NCBI RefSeq assembly: GCF_002929535.1
Contig: NZ_PJJO01000057.1
Location: 222,016-286,015, forward strand
Direction of reading: 5' to 3'
Source of the DNA: Cryobacterium sp. Y11
GTDB taxonomy: Bacteria > Actinomycetota > Actinomycetes > Actinomycetales > Microbacteriaceae
Length of the DNA: 64,000 bases
A program made the position numbers and the translations under genes. Below are positions 51,699 through 61,779 of this stretch, piece after piece (within the stretch, counting starts at the first letter, position 1; each line of letters opens with the position of its first letter). The notes under the pieces are model-generated. The model was not told the DNA's origin. It ran no database searches and saw only the letters and a program-made list of their open reading frames with translations.

Positions 51699-52924
51699 AG
51701 CGCGTCGTGACCAACCTGGTTGGCTCGGTCATCGAAGCCTGGCAAGAACTGCGCATCCACAAAACCCGGGTCATGCTGTCGCTGATCGGTGTCGCCGTCG
51801 CCGTCTGCGCCATCACCACAGTGGTCGGGCTCGGCGCGGTCGCCCAGCAGGCGACCGTCGAATCGAGCGAACGTTCCGGCGGGCGTGCGGCGAGCCTGTT
51901 TCTGTCGGCGTCGATGAACGATGGCTCCACCCCGCCGGGAATGCCGGAAATCTGGCGTACGGCCCTTGATCGCTACCAGATCGACTACGCCAGCCGGGTC
52001 GTTCACACCAGCCAGACGGTGCAGTTCTCCGACGGCGCCGTGCCGGTACAGACCGTCGGCGTCGACGCGCCCTACGGCACCATGCACCGCATCACCGTCG
52101 AGGAGGGCGCCTGGTTTACCGACAACGACCAGGCGAGGCTCGCCCCTGCCGTGCTGGTCAACTCCATCTTCTACGACCGTCTCGGTAGACCAGACCTCGA
52201 CACCCACCCGACAACGACCCTGATCGGTGACCGCACCACGACGGCCGTCGTCACCGGCGTCTACCCTGCACTCTCGTGGGAAACCGAACCGGCCATGTAC
52301 ATGCTCGCCGACGCACTCACCGCCATCACGCCCGTTGTCAGTGACCCGAACCTCCAACAATTCGGGCCGCCATCCTACGAGCTGTGGGTGCCCGTTGACG
52401 TGTCAGAGCAGCTGGTGATCGCGCTGCAACGCGACGTGCAGGGTGCCCTCGGACGTGAGGCATCCGTTTCAGTGAACCGGCAGGACTACGCTGCGTTCCA
52501 AGACAGCGACCCGTTTCTCTCGCTCAAGCTCACGGTCGGAGCCATCGCCGGGCTCGTGCTGCTGCTCGGTGCGCTCGGCCTGGTCAATATCGCCTTGGTC
52601 ACCCTCAAGCAACGCATTCGGGAGATCGGTATTCGGCGCAGCTTCGGCGCGACCGCCAGCCGGGTGTTCTTTGCCGTCATGATGGAAAGCGTTGTCGCGA
52701 CAGTTGTGGCCGGAATCGTCGGGGTGATCGCCGCCGTGCTTATCGTCAAGAGCCCGTTCGTCGAGGACTTCATCAGCCAAGGCCAGGTCACCGACTTTCC
52801 TCCATTCCCGGTAGAAGCGGCCGTTCTCGGCCTGGTCTGTGCCACGGCCGTCGGCGCCCTCGCCGGTCTTATCCCCGCGCTCGTGGCGGTACGGGTGAAG
52901 GTGATCGACGCCATCCGCTACTAA
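51695..52924 (+). CDS. FtsX-fold ABC permease (MacB-like)
   Basis: A 409-residue permease with the MacB/FtsX layout: an N-terminal membrane helix (residues about 25-47), a large extracellular domain (about 50-260) and three C-terminal helices. The segment LVNIALVTLKQRIREIGIRRSFGATASRVFF is the coupling-helix motif of the family, and the C-terminus ends ALVAVRVKVIDAIRY as usual. With the adaptor and the ATPase it forms a mechanotransmission-type system that exports or senses a peptide, lipid or drug. Confidence 0.9.
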   Translation: MKRVVTNLVGSVIEAWQELRIHKTRVMLSLIGVAVAVCAITTVVGLGAVAQQATVESSERSGGRAASLFLSASMNDGSTPPGMPEIWRTALDRYQIDYASRVVHTSQTVQFSDGAVPVQTVGVDAPYGTMHRITVEEGAWFTDNDQARLAPAVLVNSIFYDRLGRPDLDTHPTTTLIGDRTTTAVVTGVYPALSWETEPAMYMLADALTAITPVVSDPNLQQFGPPSYELWVPVDVSEQLVIALQRDVQGALGREASVSVNRQDYAAFQDSDPFLSLKLTVGAIAGLVLLLGALGLVNIALVTLKQRIREIGIRRSFGATASRVFFAVMMESVVATVVAGIVGVIAAVLIVKSPFVEDFISQGQVTDFPPFPVEAAVLGLVCATAVGALAGLIPALVAVRVKVIDAIRY

Positions 52925-53015
52925 CTGGTCGGTCAAACGGATGCGCTGGCACGGCTTTCGCAGGTCAGTCGCGCCGGGCGTGGGCGTGGGGCACGGGAAT
53001 GTCACCGGTGCTTGG

Positions 53016-53021
53016 TAGCGT
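53016..53021 (+). promoter_or_regulatory. -10 element of ftsK, leaderless
   Basis: TAGCGT, six bases (TATTTC), then ATG of ftsK at 53028; no ribosome binding site. Confidence 0.5.
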
Positions 53022-53027
53022 TATTTC

Positions 53028-55934
53028 ATGGCTACGAGCACTAAGTCGACCGGGCGTTCCCGCACCCCGGCAGCGAAGGGCGCTCCGGCGCGCAAACCCC
53101 AGGCGCGGGGTGGCGGCCAGACTGCCGCGCAGAAGACCGTCAAGTTCACCGCGGTCGAGGTTAAACCGAGTGCGGGAGCCCGCGCCTGGATGGGCCTAGC
53201 CCACCTCACCGGCGGGGCCGCCCGTGCCCTCGGCCTCGAAAAGCTCTCCAAAGACGAACGCCGTGACGGCCTGCCGTTCTTTCTCGTGCTGCTGGCCATC
53301 TCCGGCGCCATCATCGAATGGTTTCTCATTAACAACGTCGTGGCTCAACAGCTCGATGCGTACACCTTTGGCGGACTGTTCGGCCGGGTCGCCTTTGCCC
53401 TGCCGGTCATTTTGCTGCTGTTCGCCATCTGGCTGTTTCGCAAACCGAGTTCGGTGCACGATAACGGCCGCATCGGCATCGGGCTCAGCCTGCTGCTTGT
53501 CACCATTTCCGGGCTCTGCCACATCTTTGGTGTGCAGCCAGAGCCGCAAGACGGCATGCCGGCCCTCGCCCTGGCCGGCGGAGTGATCGGCTGGATGATC
53601 GCCGCCCCGCTCATCCTGCTGACCACGTCCATCGGCGCAACCATCATCGTCATCCTGTCGTTGCTGCTGAGCCTGTTCATCATCACGAAAACCCCGCCTA
53701 ACCGCATTGGTCATCGCTCCCGCGAGCTCTACGAATGGCTATTCGGCGCACAGCTGAGCGACGCCGACGAGCACGTGGCTAGCAGCAAGGGTGCCAAGTC
53801 GGGCAAGACCGTTCAGATCGAACTAGATGGCGTCGACGACGATGACGGCACAGAGGGCGCACTGCCCTGGTGGCGCCGCAACAACAGCAAGCGGGAAGAA
53901 GACCCCAATTTCGGCAGTGCGTTGTCGACCGAAAAGAGCGGCACCGACGCCAAAACCGCAGCCGCAGACGCCGCCGACCCGATGAGCGTGCTGCTCGGCG
54001 GAGGCCAGTCGCGGGGCGGCTTCGACAGCGCCATCGAATCCGAGGTCACCGACCACACGACGCCGCCCGAAGAAGACCATTACGGCACCGAGGTGCTCGA
54101 AGACCTGCGCAAGGCCGAACTCGCCGTCAAGCGCTTCACCGGCGAGGTCGACCTCGGCGGGGCTTCCACCGGCCTGCGCTCCGACGACCCGGCTGGGCAC
54201 ACCGAGGTGCTCCCCGGCTTTGACGATATTTTCCCTGAATTGAGCCAGGCAGTGGATGCCGATGGCGCGGCACTGCCACCCCTCGCCTCCACTGACCCCC
54301 ACCCGGCCATTCCGTATCTCGTGCCAGCGGCATCCACTCTGACGGCCGGCCCGCCGGCCAAGGCCCGCTCGGCCGCCAACGATGACGTCGTCAAGTCGAT
54401 CACCGAGGTGCTGCGCCAGTTCTCGGTCGATGCCAAGGTCACCGGATTCTCCCGCGGGCCGACGGTCACCCAGTACGAGATCGAGCTCGGCCCCGGCGTG
54501 AAGGTCGAGCGGGTCACCGCGCTGAGCAAGAATCTCTCCTACGCGGTCGCCTCGAACGAGGTGCGCATTCTTTCGCCCATTCCCGGCAAGAGTGCCATCG
54601 GCATCGAGATTCCCAATACCGACCGTGAGATCGTGACCCTCGGCGACGTACTGCGGTCGAGCACCGCCACCAACGCCACCCACCCGATGACCATCGGCGT
54701 CGGTAAGGACGTGGGCGGCGGTTTCGTCATCGCCAACCTTGCGAAGATGCCCCACCTGCTCGTGGCCGGTTCGACCGGCTCTGGTAAGTCGAGCTTCGTC
54801 AACTCCATGATCACGAGCCTGCTGATGCGCGCGAAGCCGAGCGACGTGCGCATGGTGCTGATCGACCCGAAACGGGTCGAGCTCGCCGCCTATGCCGGCG
54901 TACCGCACCTCATCACGCCCATCATCACCAACCCGAAGAAAGCGGCCGAGGCGCTGCAGTGGGTCGTGAAAGAGATGGACATGCGTTACGACGACCTTGC
55001 AAGCTTCGGTTTTCGCCACATCGACGACTTCAACAAGGCCGTCGTCAACGGCGAGCTCGTGCTGCCGGTTGGCAGCGAACGAAAGCTCAAGCCCTACCCG
55101 TACCTGTTGGTCGTCGTCGATGAGTTGGCGGACCTCATGATGGTCGCCCCGCGCGACGTTGAAGACTCCATCGTGCGCATCACCCAGCTAGCACGTGCCT
55201 CCGGAATTCACCTCGTACTCGCCACTCAGCGACCGAGCGTCGACGTGGTCACCGGGCTGATCAAGGCCAACGTGCCGTCACGGTTGGCCTTCGCCGTCAC
55301 GAGCGTCACCGACTCCCGGGTCATCCTCGACCAGCCCGGCGCTGACAAGCTCATCGGTCAGGGTGACGCGTTGTTCCTGCCAATGGGCGCCTCCAAAGCC
55401 GTGCGTGTGCAGGGCGCCTGGGTCACCGAGGATGAGATCGAGAAGGTTGTCAAGCATGTCACCATGCAGGCCAGGCCGGACTACCGGCCCGATGTCTCCA
55501 TGGTTGCTCCGCGCAAGGAGATCGACTCTGATATCGGTGACGACCTTGAGGTGCTCCTCGCCGCGGCCGAACTCGTCGTGTCGACCCAGTTCGGGTCGAC
55601 CTCGATGCTGCAGCGCAAGCTGCGGGTCGGTTTCGCCAAGGCCGGCCGACTGATGGACCTGCTCGAATCCCGCGAAATTGTTGGCCCTTCCGAGGGTTCC
55701 AAGGCCAGGGACGTTCTCGTCACCGCCGAGCAGCTGCCGAGCGTGCTCGCTCGTCTGCGGGGCTCCGACGATGAACAGCACGCCCTGAAGGCGCAATCCG
55801 ACGACTCCCGTGCCGCGTCGGCACCCGACTCGCGCTACGCGGACGATCCGGTGGAGAAAATGTCACAGGGGTATCCTGAGGTGGACGGTACCTCTGACGA
55901 CGAGGATGCTTGGAAACTAACGGGCAGGGACTGA
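53028..55934 (+). CDS. ftsK: DNA translocase FtsK
   Basis: A 968-residue septal DNA pump. A basic N-terminal tail (Lys/Arg/Pro-rich, about 60 residues) precedes four membrane helices (about 85-225); an acidic, low-complexity linker follows; residues about 430-870 are the motor with Walker [16 protein letters not shown], Walker [16 protein letters not shown], and [23 protein letters not shown]; the C-terminal winged-helix gamma domain ([20 protein letters not shown]) reads KOPS-like sites. It segregates chromosome ends during division. Confidence 0.96.
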   Translation: MATSTKSTGRSRTPAAKGAPARKPQARGGGQTAAQKTVKFTAVEVKPSAGARAWMGLAHLTGGAARALGLEKLSKDERRDGLPFFLVLLAISGAIIEWFLINNVVAQQLDAYTFGGLFGRVAFALPVILLLFAIWLFRKPSSVHDNGRIGIGLSLLLVTISGLCHIFGVQPEPQDGMPALALAGGVIGWMIAAPLILLTTSIGATIIVILSLLLSLFIITKTPPNRIGHRSRELYEWLFGAQLSDADEHVASSKGAKSGKTVQIELDGVDDDDGTEGALPWWRRNNSKREEDPNFGSALSTEKSGTDAKTAAADAADPMSVLLGGGQSRGGFDSAIESEVTDHTTPPEEDHYGTEVLEDLRKAELAVKRFTGEVDLGGASTGLRSDDPAGHTEVLPGFDDIFPELSQAVDADGAALPPLASTDPHPAIPYLVPAASTLTAGPPAKARSAANDDVVKSITEVLRQFSVDAKVTGFSRGPTVTQYEIELGPGVKVERVTALSKNLSYAVASNEVRILSPIPGKSAIGIEIPNTDREIVTLGDVLRSSTATNATHPMTIGVGKDVGGGFVIANLAKMPHLLVAGSTGSGKSSFVNSMITSLLMRAKPSDVRMVLIDPKRVELAAYAGVPHLITPIITNPKKAAEALQWVVKEMDMRYDDLASFGFRHIDDFNKAVVNGELVLPVGSERKLKPYPYLLVVVDELADLMMVAPRDVEDSIVRITQLARASGIHLVLATQRPSVDVVTGLIKANVPSRLAFAVTSVTDSRVILDQPGADKLIGQGDALFLPMGASKAVRVQGAWVTEDEIEKVVKHVTMQARPDYRPDVSMVAPRKEIDSDIGDDLEVLLAAAELVVSTQFGSTSMLQRKLRVGFAKAGRLMDLLESREIVGPSEGSKARDVLVTAEQLPSVLARLRGSDDEQHALKAQSDDSRAASAPDSRYADDPVEKMSQGYPEVDGTSDDEDAWKLTGRD

Positions 55935-55936
55935 AC

Positions 55937-56530
55937 ATGGCGACATCGCAAGCATCCGTCGCCCGCCCCAGCAACTGGAACCTGCCCAACCTGATCACGG
56001 TCGTGCGCATTCTGCTGGCCCCGGTTTTCATCTGGATGCTCCTGGCCGACAATGGCGAGCTCGACGCCCTGCGCTGGGCCGCCGCCGTACTATTCATCAT
56101 CGCGATCGCCACCGACGGCATCGACGGCATGATTGCCCGGCGACATAATCTGGTGACTGACCTCGGCAAGATTCTCGACCCGATCGCCGACAAGATCCTT
56201 ACCGGCGGGGCCTTGGTCTGTCTGTCCATCCTCGACGAGCTGCCCTGGTGGGTGACCATCGTCATCCTCGTTCGCGAAATCGGCATCACCGTGTTTCGGT
56301 TCGTCATGCTGCGTGACCGGGTCATTCCGGCCAGCCGCGGCGGCAAGCTCAAGACCATTGCCCAGTCCGTGGCTATCTCGCTCGCGCTACTCCCGTTCCA
56401 GCTGGTCTTCGGCGACTGGGTGGACTGGCTCAACACGGCGACCATGACGATTGCTCTCGTTCTCACCGTCGTTTCCGGCCTCGACTACCTGCTCTCGGCC
56501 TGGCGCCTGCGCAAGCATGACGATGCCTGA
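55937..56530 (+). CDS. pgsA: CDP-diacylglycerol--glycerol-3-phosphate 3-phosphatidyltransferase
   Basis: A 197-residue membrane enzyme of phosphatidylglycerol synthesis. The CDP-alcohol phosphotransferase motif DGxxAR(x)8Gxx(x)D(xxx)D is complete in DGIDGMIARRHNLVTDLGKILDPIADK. About six membrane helices. I use the ATG at 55937, directly after the ftsK stop; an earlier in-frame ATG lies inside ftsK. Overlaps cinA. Confidence 0.94.
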   Translation: MATSQASVARPSNWNLPNLITVVRILLAPVFIWMLLADNGELDALRWAAAVLFIIAIATDGIDGMIARRHNLVTDLGKILDPIADKILTGGALVCLSILDELPWWVTIVILVREIGITVFRFVMLRDRVIPASRGGKLKTIAQSVAISLALLPFQLVFGDWVDWLNTATMTIALVLTVVSGLDYLLSAWRLRKHDDA

Positions 56531-57041
56531 TCCGTCCGCCCAACCAGCGGATGCCACGGCCGAGTTGATCGCGGAACTCACCACCCGCCACCTCACCATC
56601 GCCGTGGCCGAGTCATTGACCGGGGGACTGCTCGTGGCCGAACTCGTGCGCATTCCCGGAGCATCCGTTGTGGTGCGCGGGGGAGTGGTGGCGTACGACT
56701 CCGCCCTCAAACGCAGCTTGTTGCAGGTCGACAGCAGCGTGCTCAACGTGTACGGCCCTGTGCACGCCGACGTCGCTAAGCAAATGGCGAGCGGCGTACG
56801 TACCCTCCTGGCAGTGAACGAGGTGCGCGCCGACGTTGGTGTCTCCACCACCGGAGTGGCCGGACCAGGCCCAGACGGTAGCCACCCGGCCGGAACCGTC
56901 TTTATCGGACTCTCCACGGGCACGGGCTCCTGGGCCATTCCCTTGCAACTCGACGGCGACCGCACCGAGATTCGCACCGAAACCGTGCGCCAGGCCATCG
57001 TTGCTGTGCGTGCGCTGATAGCCCAGCGTGACGCGGAATAG
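56517..57041 (+). CDS. cinA: CinA-type nicotinamide-nucleotide amidohydrolase
   Basis: A 174-residue protein equal to the C-terminal domain of CinA (PncC), which deamidates nicotinamide mononucleotide. TIAVAESLTGGLLVAEL is the conserved N-terminal motif; GGVVAYDSALKRSLLQV and STTGVAGPGPDGSHPAGTVFIGL are the other blocks. It overlaps the pgsA end; ATG at 56517 or 56523 may be used. The nucleotide-binding N-terminal half of longer CinA proteins is absent, as usual in actinobacteria at this locus. Confidence 0.92.
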   Translation: MTMPDPSAQPADATAELIAELTTRHLTIAVAESLTGGLLVAELVRIPGASVVVRGGVVAYDSALKRSLLQVDSSVLNVYGPVHADVAKQMASGVRTLLAVNEVRADVGVSTTGVAGPGPDGSHPAGTVFIGLSTGTGSWAIPLQLDGDRTEIRTETVRQAIVAVRALIAQRDAE

Positions 57042-57153
57042 TTCGTGTTACAGGCTGGTTACATCGAGGGAATTCACAAGTAAAGCCCAATGTTTTTCGG
57101 TTAGTGTCAGCTAGTCAGATGAATGACGTAGTGTAGGCAACAACTGGTAATAC

Positions 57154-57175
57154 AATAATTTGGGTTTACATTATT
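57154..57175 (+). promoter_or_regulatory. AT-rich promoter region of clgR
   Basis: AATAAT (57154-57159) and ATTATT (57170-57175) form an inverted repeat around TTGGGTTTAC; TACATT at 57167-57172 is a possible -10 with CTGGTA 17 bases upstream as a weak -35. The AT-rich island is unlike its surroundings and may hold an autoregulatory site. Confidence 0.4.
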
Positions 57176-57196
57176 AGGCATAAGAAGGAGGTTCCG

Positions 57197-57505
57197 ATGA
57201 TTCTTGTTCGTCAGGAAATCGGCGATGTACTCAGGGACTTCCGCCTGCAAAAGGGGCGTACCCTGCGTCAGGTCGCAAGTAAAGCCAGCGTCGCGCTCGG
57301 CTACCTCAGCGAGGTAGAACGTGGACAGAAAGAAGCATCTTCGGAGATTCTCGCGTCCGTGGCTGACGCACTGGAGACTCCGATTTCGGTCATCATGCGT
57401 GAAGTTGGTGACCGTCTCGCCGTCATCGAGGGAATAGACCAGTTTCCCGATACGGTACCCGACGACTTCGTCACCACGTTTGATTCCAATCTGATGGTGC
57501 GGTAG
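57197..57505 (+). CDS. clgR: ClgR-type XRE transcription activator of Clp protease genes
   Basis: A 102-residue XRE-HTH protein. ILVRQEIGDVLRDFRLQKGRTLRQVASKASVALGYLSEVERGQKEASSEILASVADAL is the ClgR HTH; a short C-terminal tail follows. It has the best ribosome binding site in the region, AAGGAGGTTCC before the ATG. ClgR activates clp protease and some repair genes in corynebacteria and streptomycetes. Its position between cinA and DUF3046-recA is conserved in actinobacteria. Confidence 0.94.
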   Translation: MILVRQEIGDVLRDFRLQKGRTLRQVASKASVALGYLSEVERGQKEASSEILASVADALETPISVIMREVGDRLAVIEGIDQFPDTVPDDFVTTFDSNLMVR

Positions 57506-57531
57506 TCGCCCTCGCATTTTAGTCACAAAAC

Positions 57532-57562
57532 ACCACCGCCGACACCTTGTGTCGGCGGTGGT
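57532..57562 (+). terminator. Hairpin terminator after clgR
   Basis: ACCACCGCCGACAC, loop CTT, GTGTCGGCGGTGGT: a perfect 14-bp stem 27 bases after the clgR stop; only a short T-rich tail follows. Confidence 0.75.
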
Positions 57563-57605
57563 TGTCTGTCAGGAGTGCCGTGCCAGTGTCATCCAGGGGA
57601 GAATT

Positions 57606-57830
57606 ATGCGGTTGAGTGAATTTCGCACCGCACTCAAGCTCGAGTTCGGTGAGGCCTACGGGCGGGTACTCACACACGATCTGGTGCTGACGCCTTTGGG
57701 GGGGCGTACGGCCGACCAGGCTATTGTCGACGGCGTTCCCGCCCGCGACGTTTGGCTTGCGCTCTGCGTTGAGGTCGATGTTCCACGCAGTCGCTGGTAC
57801 GGCGCGGGAATCCCCGCGCCTCGCCAGTAG
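57606..57830 (+). CDS. DUF3046 protein
   Basis: A 74-residue protein; GGGGAGAA precedes the ATG at 57606. MRLSEFRTALKLEFGEAYGRVLTHDLVLTPLGGRTADQAIVDGVPARDVWLALC is the DUF3046 pattern, a small helical actinobacterial protein encoded just upstream of recA. The function is unknown; the location suggests a link with recombination. Confidence 0.92.
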   Translation: MRLSEFRTALKLEFGEAYGRVLTHDLVLTPLGGRTADQAIVDGVPARDVWLALCVEVDVPRSRWYGAGIPAPRQ

Positions 57831-58174
57831 GGCACCGATCGATCGGGTCTGGTCCGAGCGCCTCCCGCCTAGTCGAACTTTGGGTTAGGCCGACATTTCG
57901 ACACGCCAGAAAACATGTCCGGCAATGATCGAATACCTGTTCGGTCTTGATAGGCTCCTCCACAGCAGACACTCTGACGAGTTCTCCACCGTTCGATCGT
58001 GCTCTCGGCCAATGTCGGAGGCGGCGCGTACAGTCGAATTTGTCAAAGAAAGTCAGTAAATGCCTTGTCGAATCAGGCACCGGGGTTGTCCCGATGCCCG
58101 GTCTGACAGCCTACAGGCGCCACCATGCACACCCCGAAAAACGGAGCTGTGCAGAACCCAAGGAGATCACGACC
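57831..58174. other. recA upstream region
   Basis: 344 bases with no gene. It contains the SOS box at 57929-57944, then about 230 bases of leader before recA. Confidence 0.6.
57929..57944. promoter_or_regulatory. LexA (SOS) box of recA
   Basis: TCGAATACCTGTTCGG fits the actinobacterial SOS box (TCGAAC-N4-GTTCGA) with two mismatches; both core half-sites CGAA and GTTCG are kept. Confidence 0.8.
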
Positions 58175-59320
58175 ATGGCATCACAAGCGAACCGCGAGAA
58201 GGCCCTCGAAACCGCCCTCGCACAAATTGACCGTCAGTTCGGCAAGGGCTCGATCATGCGCCTCGGCAGCGACGAGCGCGCTCCCGTCGAAACTATCTCG
58301 ACCGGTTCGATCGCCCTCGACGTCGCGCTCGGTGTTGGTGGGCTGCCGCGCGGTCGCATCGTGGAGATCTACGGCCCGGAGTCCTCGGGAAAGACAACCC
58401 TTACCCTGCACGCGATAGCGAACGCGCAGAAGAACGGTGGCATCGCCGCCTTCATCGACGCCGAGCACGCTCTCGACCCGGAGTACGCCAAAAAGCTTGG
58501 CGTGGACATCGACGCTCTGCTCGTATCGCAGCCAGACACGGGTGAGCAGGCCCTCGAAATTGCCGACATGCTCGTGCGAAGCGGGTCTATTGACCTCATC
58601 GTTATCGACTCGGTCGCCGCCCTCGTGCCGCGCGCCGAGATCGAAGGCGAGATGGGTGACTCCCATGTCGGCCTGCAGGCACGCCTCATGTCCCAAGCGC
58701 TACGCAAGCTCACCGGTGGCCTGAGCCAGACCAACACCACCATGATTTTCATCAACCAGCTCCGCGAAAAGATCGGCGTGTTCTTCGGCAGCCCGGAGAC
58801 CACCTCTGGCGGTAAGGCACTCAAGTTCTACGCCTCCGTTCGGCTCGACATTCGCCGCATCGAAACACTCAAAGACGGCACGGAAGCCGTCGGTAACCGC
58901 ACCAGGGTCAAGGTCGTCAAGAACAAGATGGCGCCGCCCTTCAAGCAGGCCGAGTTCGACATCATCTACGGCATCGGCATCTCCCGCGAGGGCAGCCTGA
59001 TCGACTTCGGTGTCGACCAGGGCATCGTCAAGAAGTCCGGAGCCTGGTACACCTACGACGGCGACCAGTTGGGCCAGGGTAAAGAAAACTCTCGCAACTT
59101 TCTGCTCAAGAACCCCGATATGGCCAACGAGATCGAGCGCAAGATTCTGATCAAGCTCGGCATTGGTCCAGAGGGCATCGCGGCCAAGGCTGCCGAGAAG
59201 GCAGCTGCGGCCATCGTGGCCGAGGCTGAAGCGAAGGCTAAGGCTGAAGCGGATGCTGCGGCGGTGCTGGCCGGCGGTCCGGTCGCAGTCAAGGCATCGG
59301 CAGTACGCAAGAGCGCCTAG
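58175..59320 (+). CDS. recA: Recombinase RecA
   Basis: A 381-residue recombinase. AAGGAG (58160-58165) sets the ATG at 58175 ([15 protein letters not shown]). Walker A is [13 protein letters not shown]; the region [35 protein letters not shown] contains DNA-binding loop L2. The C-terminal 45 residues are an Ala/Lys/Glu-rich tail ([15 protein letters not shown]). It drives homologous recombination and LexA self-cleavage; LexA should repress it at the box upstream. Confidence 0.98.
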   Translation: MASQANREKALETALAQIDRQFGKGSIMRLGSDERAPVETISTGSIALDVALGVGGLPRGRIVEIYGPESSGKTTLTLHAIANAQKNGGIAAFIDAEHALDPEYAKKLGVDIDALLVSQPDTGEQALEIADMLVRSGSIDLIVIDSVAALVPRAEIEGEMGDSHVGLQARLMSQALRKLTGGLSQTNTTMIFINQLREKIGVFFGSPETTSGGKALKFYASVRLDIRRIETLKDGTEAVGNRTRVKVVKNKMAPPFKQAEFDIIYGIGISREGSLIDFGVDQGIVKKSGAWYTYDGDQLGQGKENSRNFLLKNPDMANEIERKILIKLGIGPEGIAAKAAEKAAAAIVAEAEAKAKAEADAAAVLAGGPVAVKASAVRKSA

Positions 59321-59397
59321 CTTTGGTACCAACGCTGCAGCGCAACACCTAGCAACTGCACCAACACGAGCACGACGATGAAAGGCAGGTCACGGGA

Positions 59398-60105
59398 ATG
59401 GTTCATTTTGAACCCACAGACCACGCAGCACCGCAAGCAGACGCCGGTTTGGCTCCCGTGACCTACCTACCCGGTGCGGCACCGGGCATGAAACGCCGCT
59501 CACCGCTGCCGCCGACCCCCGCCCGCGCTACCGAGGCCGACGCTGAGATCAACGCCGACACCGACACCGACGCGGAGGCCGACGTCGAGATCAACGCGGA
59601 CGCCGACGCACTCGACCAGCGTGAGCGGGCCGAGAAGGTGTTGCTGCACCGGTTGCGTGGCCGCTCGCTCTCCACCGTCGAGGCCCTGCTCGTCTTGAAC
59701 GGCACCGGGATTGACTCCGGTGAGGCGAGCGAAATCATCGAGAAGTTCATTCAGCTGCAGTACCTCGACGAGGGCAAGCTTGCCGATCAGATCATCCATA
59801 GCCATAACGTGCGCAAGGGTCTTGGTCGCACCGGTGTCGAGGCTGAAATGCGTCGGCGCAAGCTCGACCCGAGCGTCATGATGGACAAACTCGAAGAGCT
59901 TCCCGACGACGAAGCCGAGCGCGCCATCGACCTGGCCACCAAGCGCATTGGGCAGATGGAACGCTACGACGACCAGACCATTGACCGCCGACTCACCGGG
60001 TTTCTCATGCGCAAGGGCTACGGCTCGGCCGCCGTGCGATTGGCGGTCAAGGCGGCCATGGACAGCCGCGGCGGTGGCGGCGGTTCGCGGGTGCGCTTTC
60101 GTTGA
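59398..60105 (+). CDS. recX: Regulatory protein RecX
   Basis: A 235-residue RecX: three-helix repeats start at about residue 78 (ERAEKVLLHRLRGRSLSTVEALLVL), with VRKGLGRTGVEAEMRRRKL in the middle, and a C-terminal repeat. It inhibits RecA filaments. The first 75 residues are a long acidic extension containing two near-copies of an ADAEINADTDTD-like unit, not part of the RecX fold. It follows recA by 77 bases. Confidence 0.9.
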   Translation: MVHFEPTDHAAPQADAGLAPVTYLPGAAPGMKRRSPLPPTPARATEADAEINADTDTDAEADVEINADADALDQRERAEKVLLHRLRGRSLSTVEALLVLNGTGIDSGEASEIIEKFIQLQYLDEGKLADQIIHSHNVRKGLGRTGVEAEMRRRKLDPSVMMDKLEELPDDEAERAIDLATKRIGQMERYDDQTIDRRLTGFLMRKGYGSAAVRLAVKAAMDSRGGGGGSRVRFR

Positions 60106-60166
60106 AACCCTGCGAGGTGGAGCACACGGCTCGCACACCGAATTGCTCGCGTAAACTATACCCACT

Positions 60167-61774
60167 ATGAGTATCGTTGCCTCCGAACTTGCCCGCCGAA
60201 CCGTGATCACCCCCTCGGTAGCCGCGATCGACGCCGCGGGGCGTGCGCGCACCTATGAGGTGCGCACCTTCGGCTGCCAGATGAATGTTCACGACTCCGA
60301 ACGACTGAGCGGATCGCTCGAAGCGGCCGGGTACGTTTCGGCCAATGGCGGCGAAGCCGACATCGTCGTGATCAACACCTGCGCCGTGCGGGAGAATGCC
60401 GACAATAAGCTCTACGGCAACCTCGGCTACCTGGCATCGGTGAAGCGTAAGCACGAAGGCATGCAGATCGCCGTTGGCGGCTGTCTCGCTCAGAAAGACA
60501 AGAACACCATCCTCGAGAAGGCCCCGTGGGTGGATGTCGTCTTCGGCACCCACAACATGGGGTCCCTGCCGAGCCTGCTCGAACGCGCCCGCCACAACGG
60601 TGAGGCTCAGCTCGAGATTCTTGACTCCCTGGAGACCTTCCCCTCAACCCTGCCCACCAAGCGGGACTCCAGCTATAGCGGCTGGGTCTCCATCTCGGTC
60701 GGCTGCAACAACACCTGCACCTTCTGCATCGTTCCTGCCCTGCGCGGCAAGGAAAAGGACCGCCGTCCAGGCGAGATCCTTGCCGAGATCCAGGCACTCG
60801 TCGACGACGGTGCCATCGAGGTCACCCTGCTGGGGCAGAACGTGAACTCGTACGGTGTTGAGTTCGGCGACCGCCTCGCCTTCGGCAAGCTGCTGCGTGC
60901 AGCGGGCAAGATCGAGGGGCTGGAACGCATTCGCTTCACCAGCCCGCACCCCGCGGCCTTCACCGACGACGTCATCGATGCCATGGCCGAGACGCCCGCC
61001 GTCATGCCTCAGCTGCACATGCCGTTGCAGTCCGGGTCTGACCGCATTCTCAAGTCGATGCGCCGCTCCTATCGCGGGGCGAAATTCCTTGGCATCCTCG
61101 ACCGCGTGCGCGCACAAATGCCGAACGCGGCCATCAGCACCGACATTATCGTCGGCTTCCCCGGCGAAACCGAGGATGATTTTCAAGAAACCCTACGCGT
61201 GGTCGAGCAGGCCCGTTTTGCGACTGCGTTCACCTTCCAGTACTCGATTCGCCCTGGCACCCCCGCCGCGACCATGCCAGACCAGGTTCCTAAGGCCGTC
61301 GTGCAGGACCGTTACGAACGCCTGGCCGCCGTGCAGGAGCGCATCTCCCTCGAAGAGAACCAGACGATCATCGGCCGTGAGGTTGAACTGCTTGTCGCCA
61401 ACGGCGAGGGTCGCAAGGACAGCGACACGCACCGCATGAGCGGGCGCGCCCCCGACAGCCGCCTCGTGCACTTCGACGTGCCGGCCGGCTCAGCCCGGCC
61501 CCGGCCCGGCGACATGGTCACGGTTGTAGTCACTCAGGCAGCGCCGTTCCACCTCATCGCCGACTCGACCGACGGGGCGCCCCTGCGCATCCGTTCAACC
61601 CGCGCCGGCGATGCCTGGGACCGTATCGACGCCGAATCCTGTGGAGTTCCGGCGCACGGCGGAACGGCCGGCGGCACCGGCCCAGTCTCCCTCGGCCTGC
61701 CGACCATCGGCCTGCGGTTCGAGAGCGGCTCGAGCACCATCCCCATTTACAACGTGAACGACGACGAGCGCTAG
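60167..61774 (+). CDS. miaB: tRNA (N6-isopentenyl adenosine(37)-C2)-methylthiotransferase
   Basis: A 535-residue radical-SAM enzyme. UPF0004 domain with Cys in [22 protein letters not shown] and GGCLAQKD; radical-SAM motif [24 protein letters not shown] (Cx3Cx2C); C-terminal TRAM domain. It adds the ms2 group to i6A37 made by MiaA, encoded next. The last 70 residues after the TRAM domain ([18 protein letters not shown] onwards) are longer than usual. Confidence 0.95.
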   Translation: MSIVASELARRTVITPSVAAIDAAGRARTYEVRTFGCQMNVHDSERLSGSLEAAGYVSANGGEADIVVINTCAVRENADNKLYGNLGYLASVKRKHEGMQIAVGGCLAQKDKNTILEKAPWVDVVFGTHNMGSLPSLLERARHNGEAQLEILDSLETFPSTLPTKRDSSYSGWVSISVGCNNTCTFCIVPALRGKEKDRRPGEILAEIQALVDDGAIEVTLLGQNVNSYGVEFGDRLAFGKLLRAAGKIEGLERIRFTSPHPAAFTDDVIDAMAETPAVMPQLHMPLQSGSDRILKSMRRSYRGAKFLGILDRVRAQMPNAAISTDIIVGFPGETEDDFQETLRVVEQARFATAFTFQYSIRPGTPAATMPDQVPKAVVQDRYERLAAVQERISLEENQTIIGREVELLVANGEGRKDSDTHRMSGRAPDSRLVHFDVPAGSARPRPGDMVTVVVTQAAPFHLIADSTDGAPLRIRSTRAGDAWDRIDAESCGVPAHGGTAGGTGPVSLGLPTIGLRFESGSSTIPIYNVNDDER

Positions 61775-61779
61775 GAACG

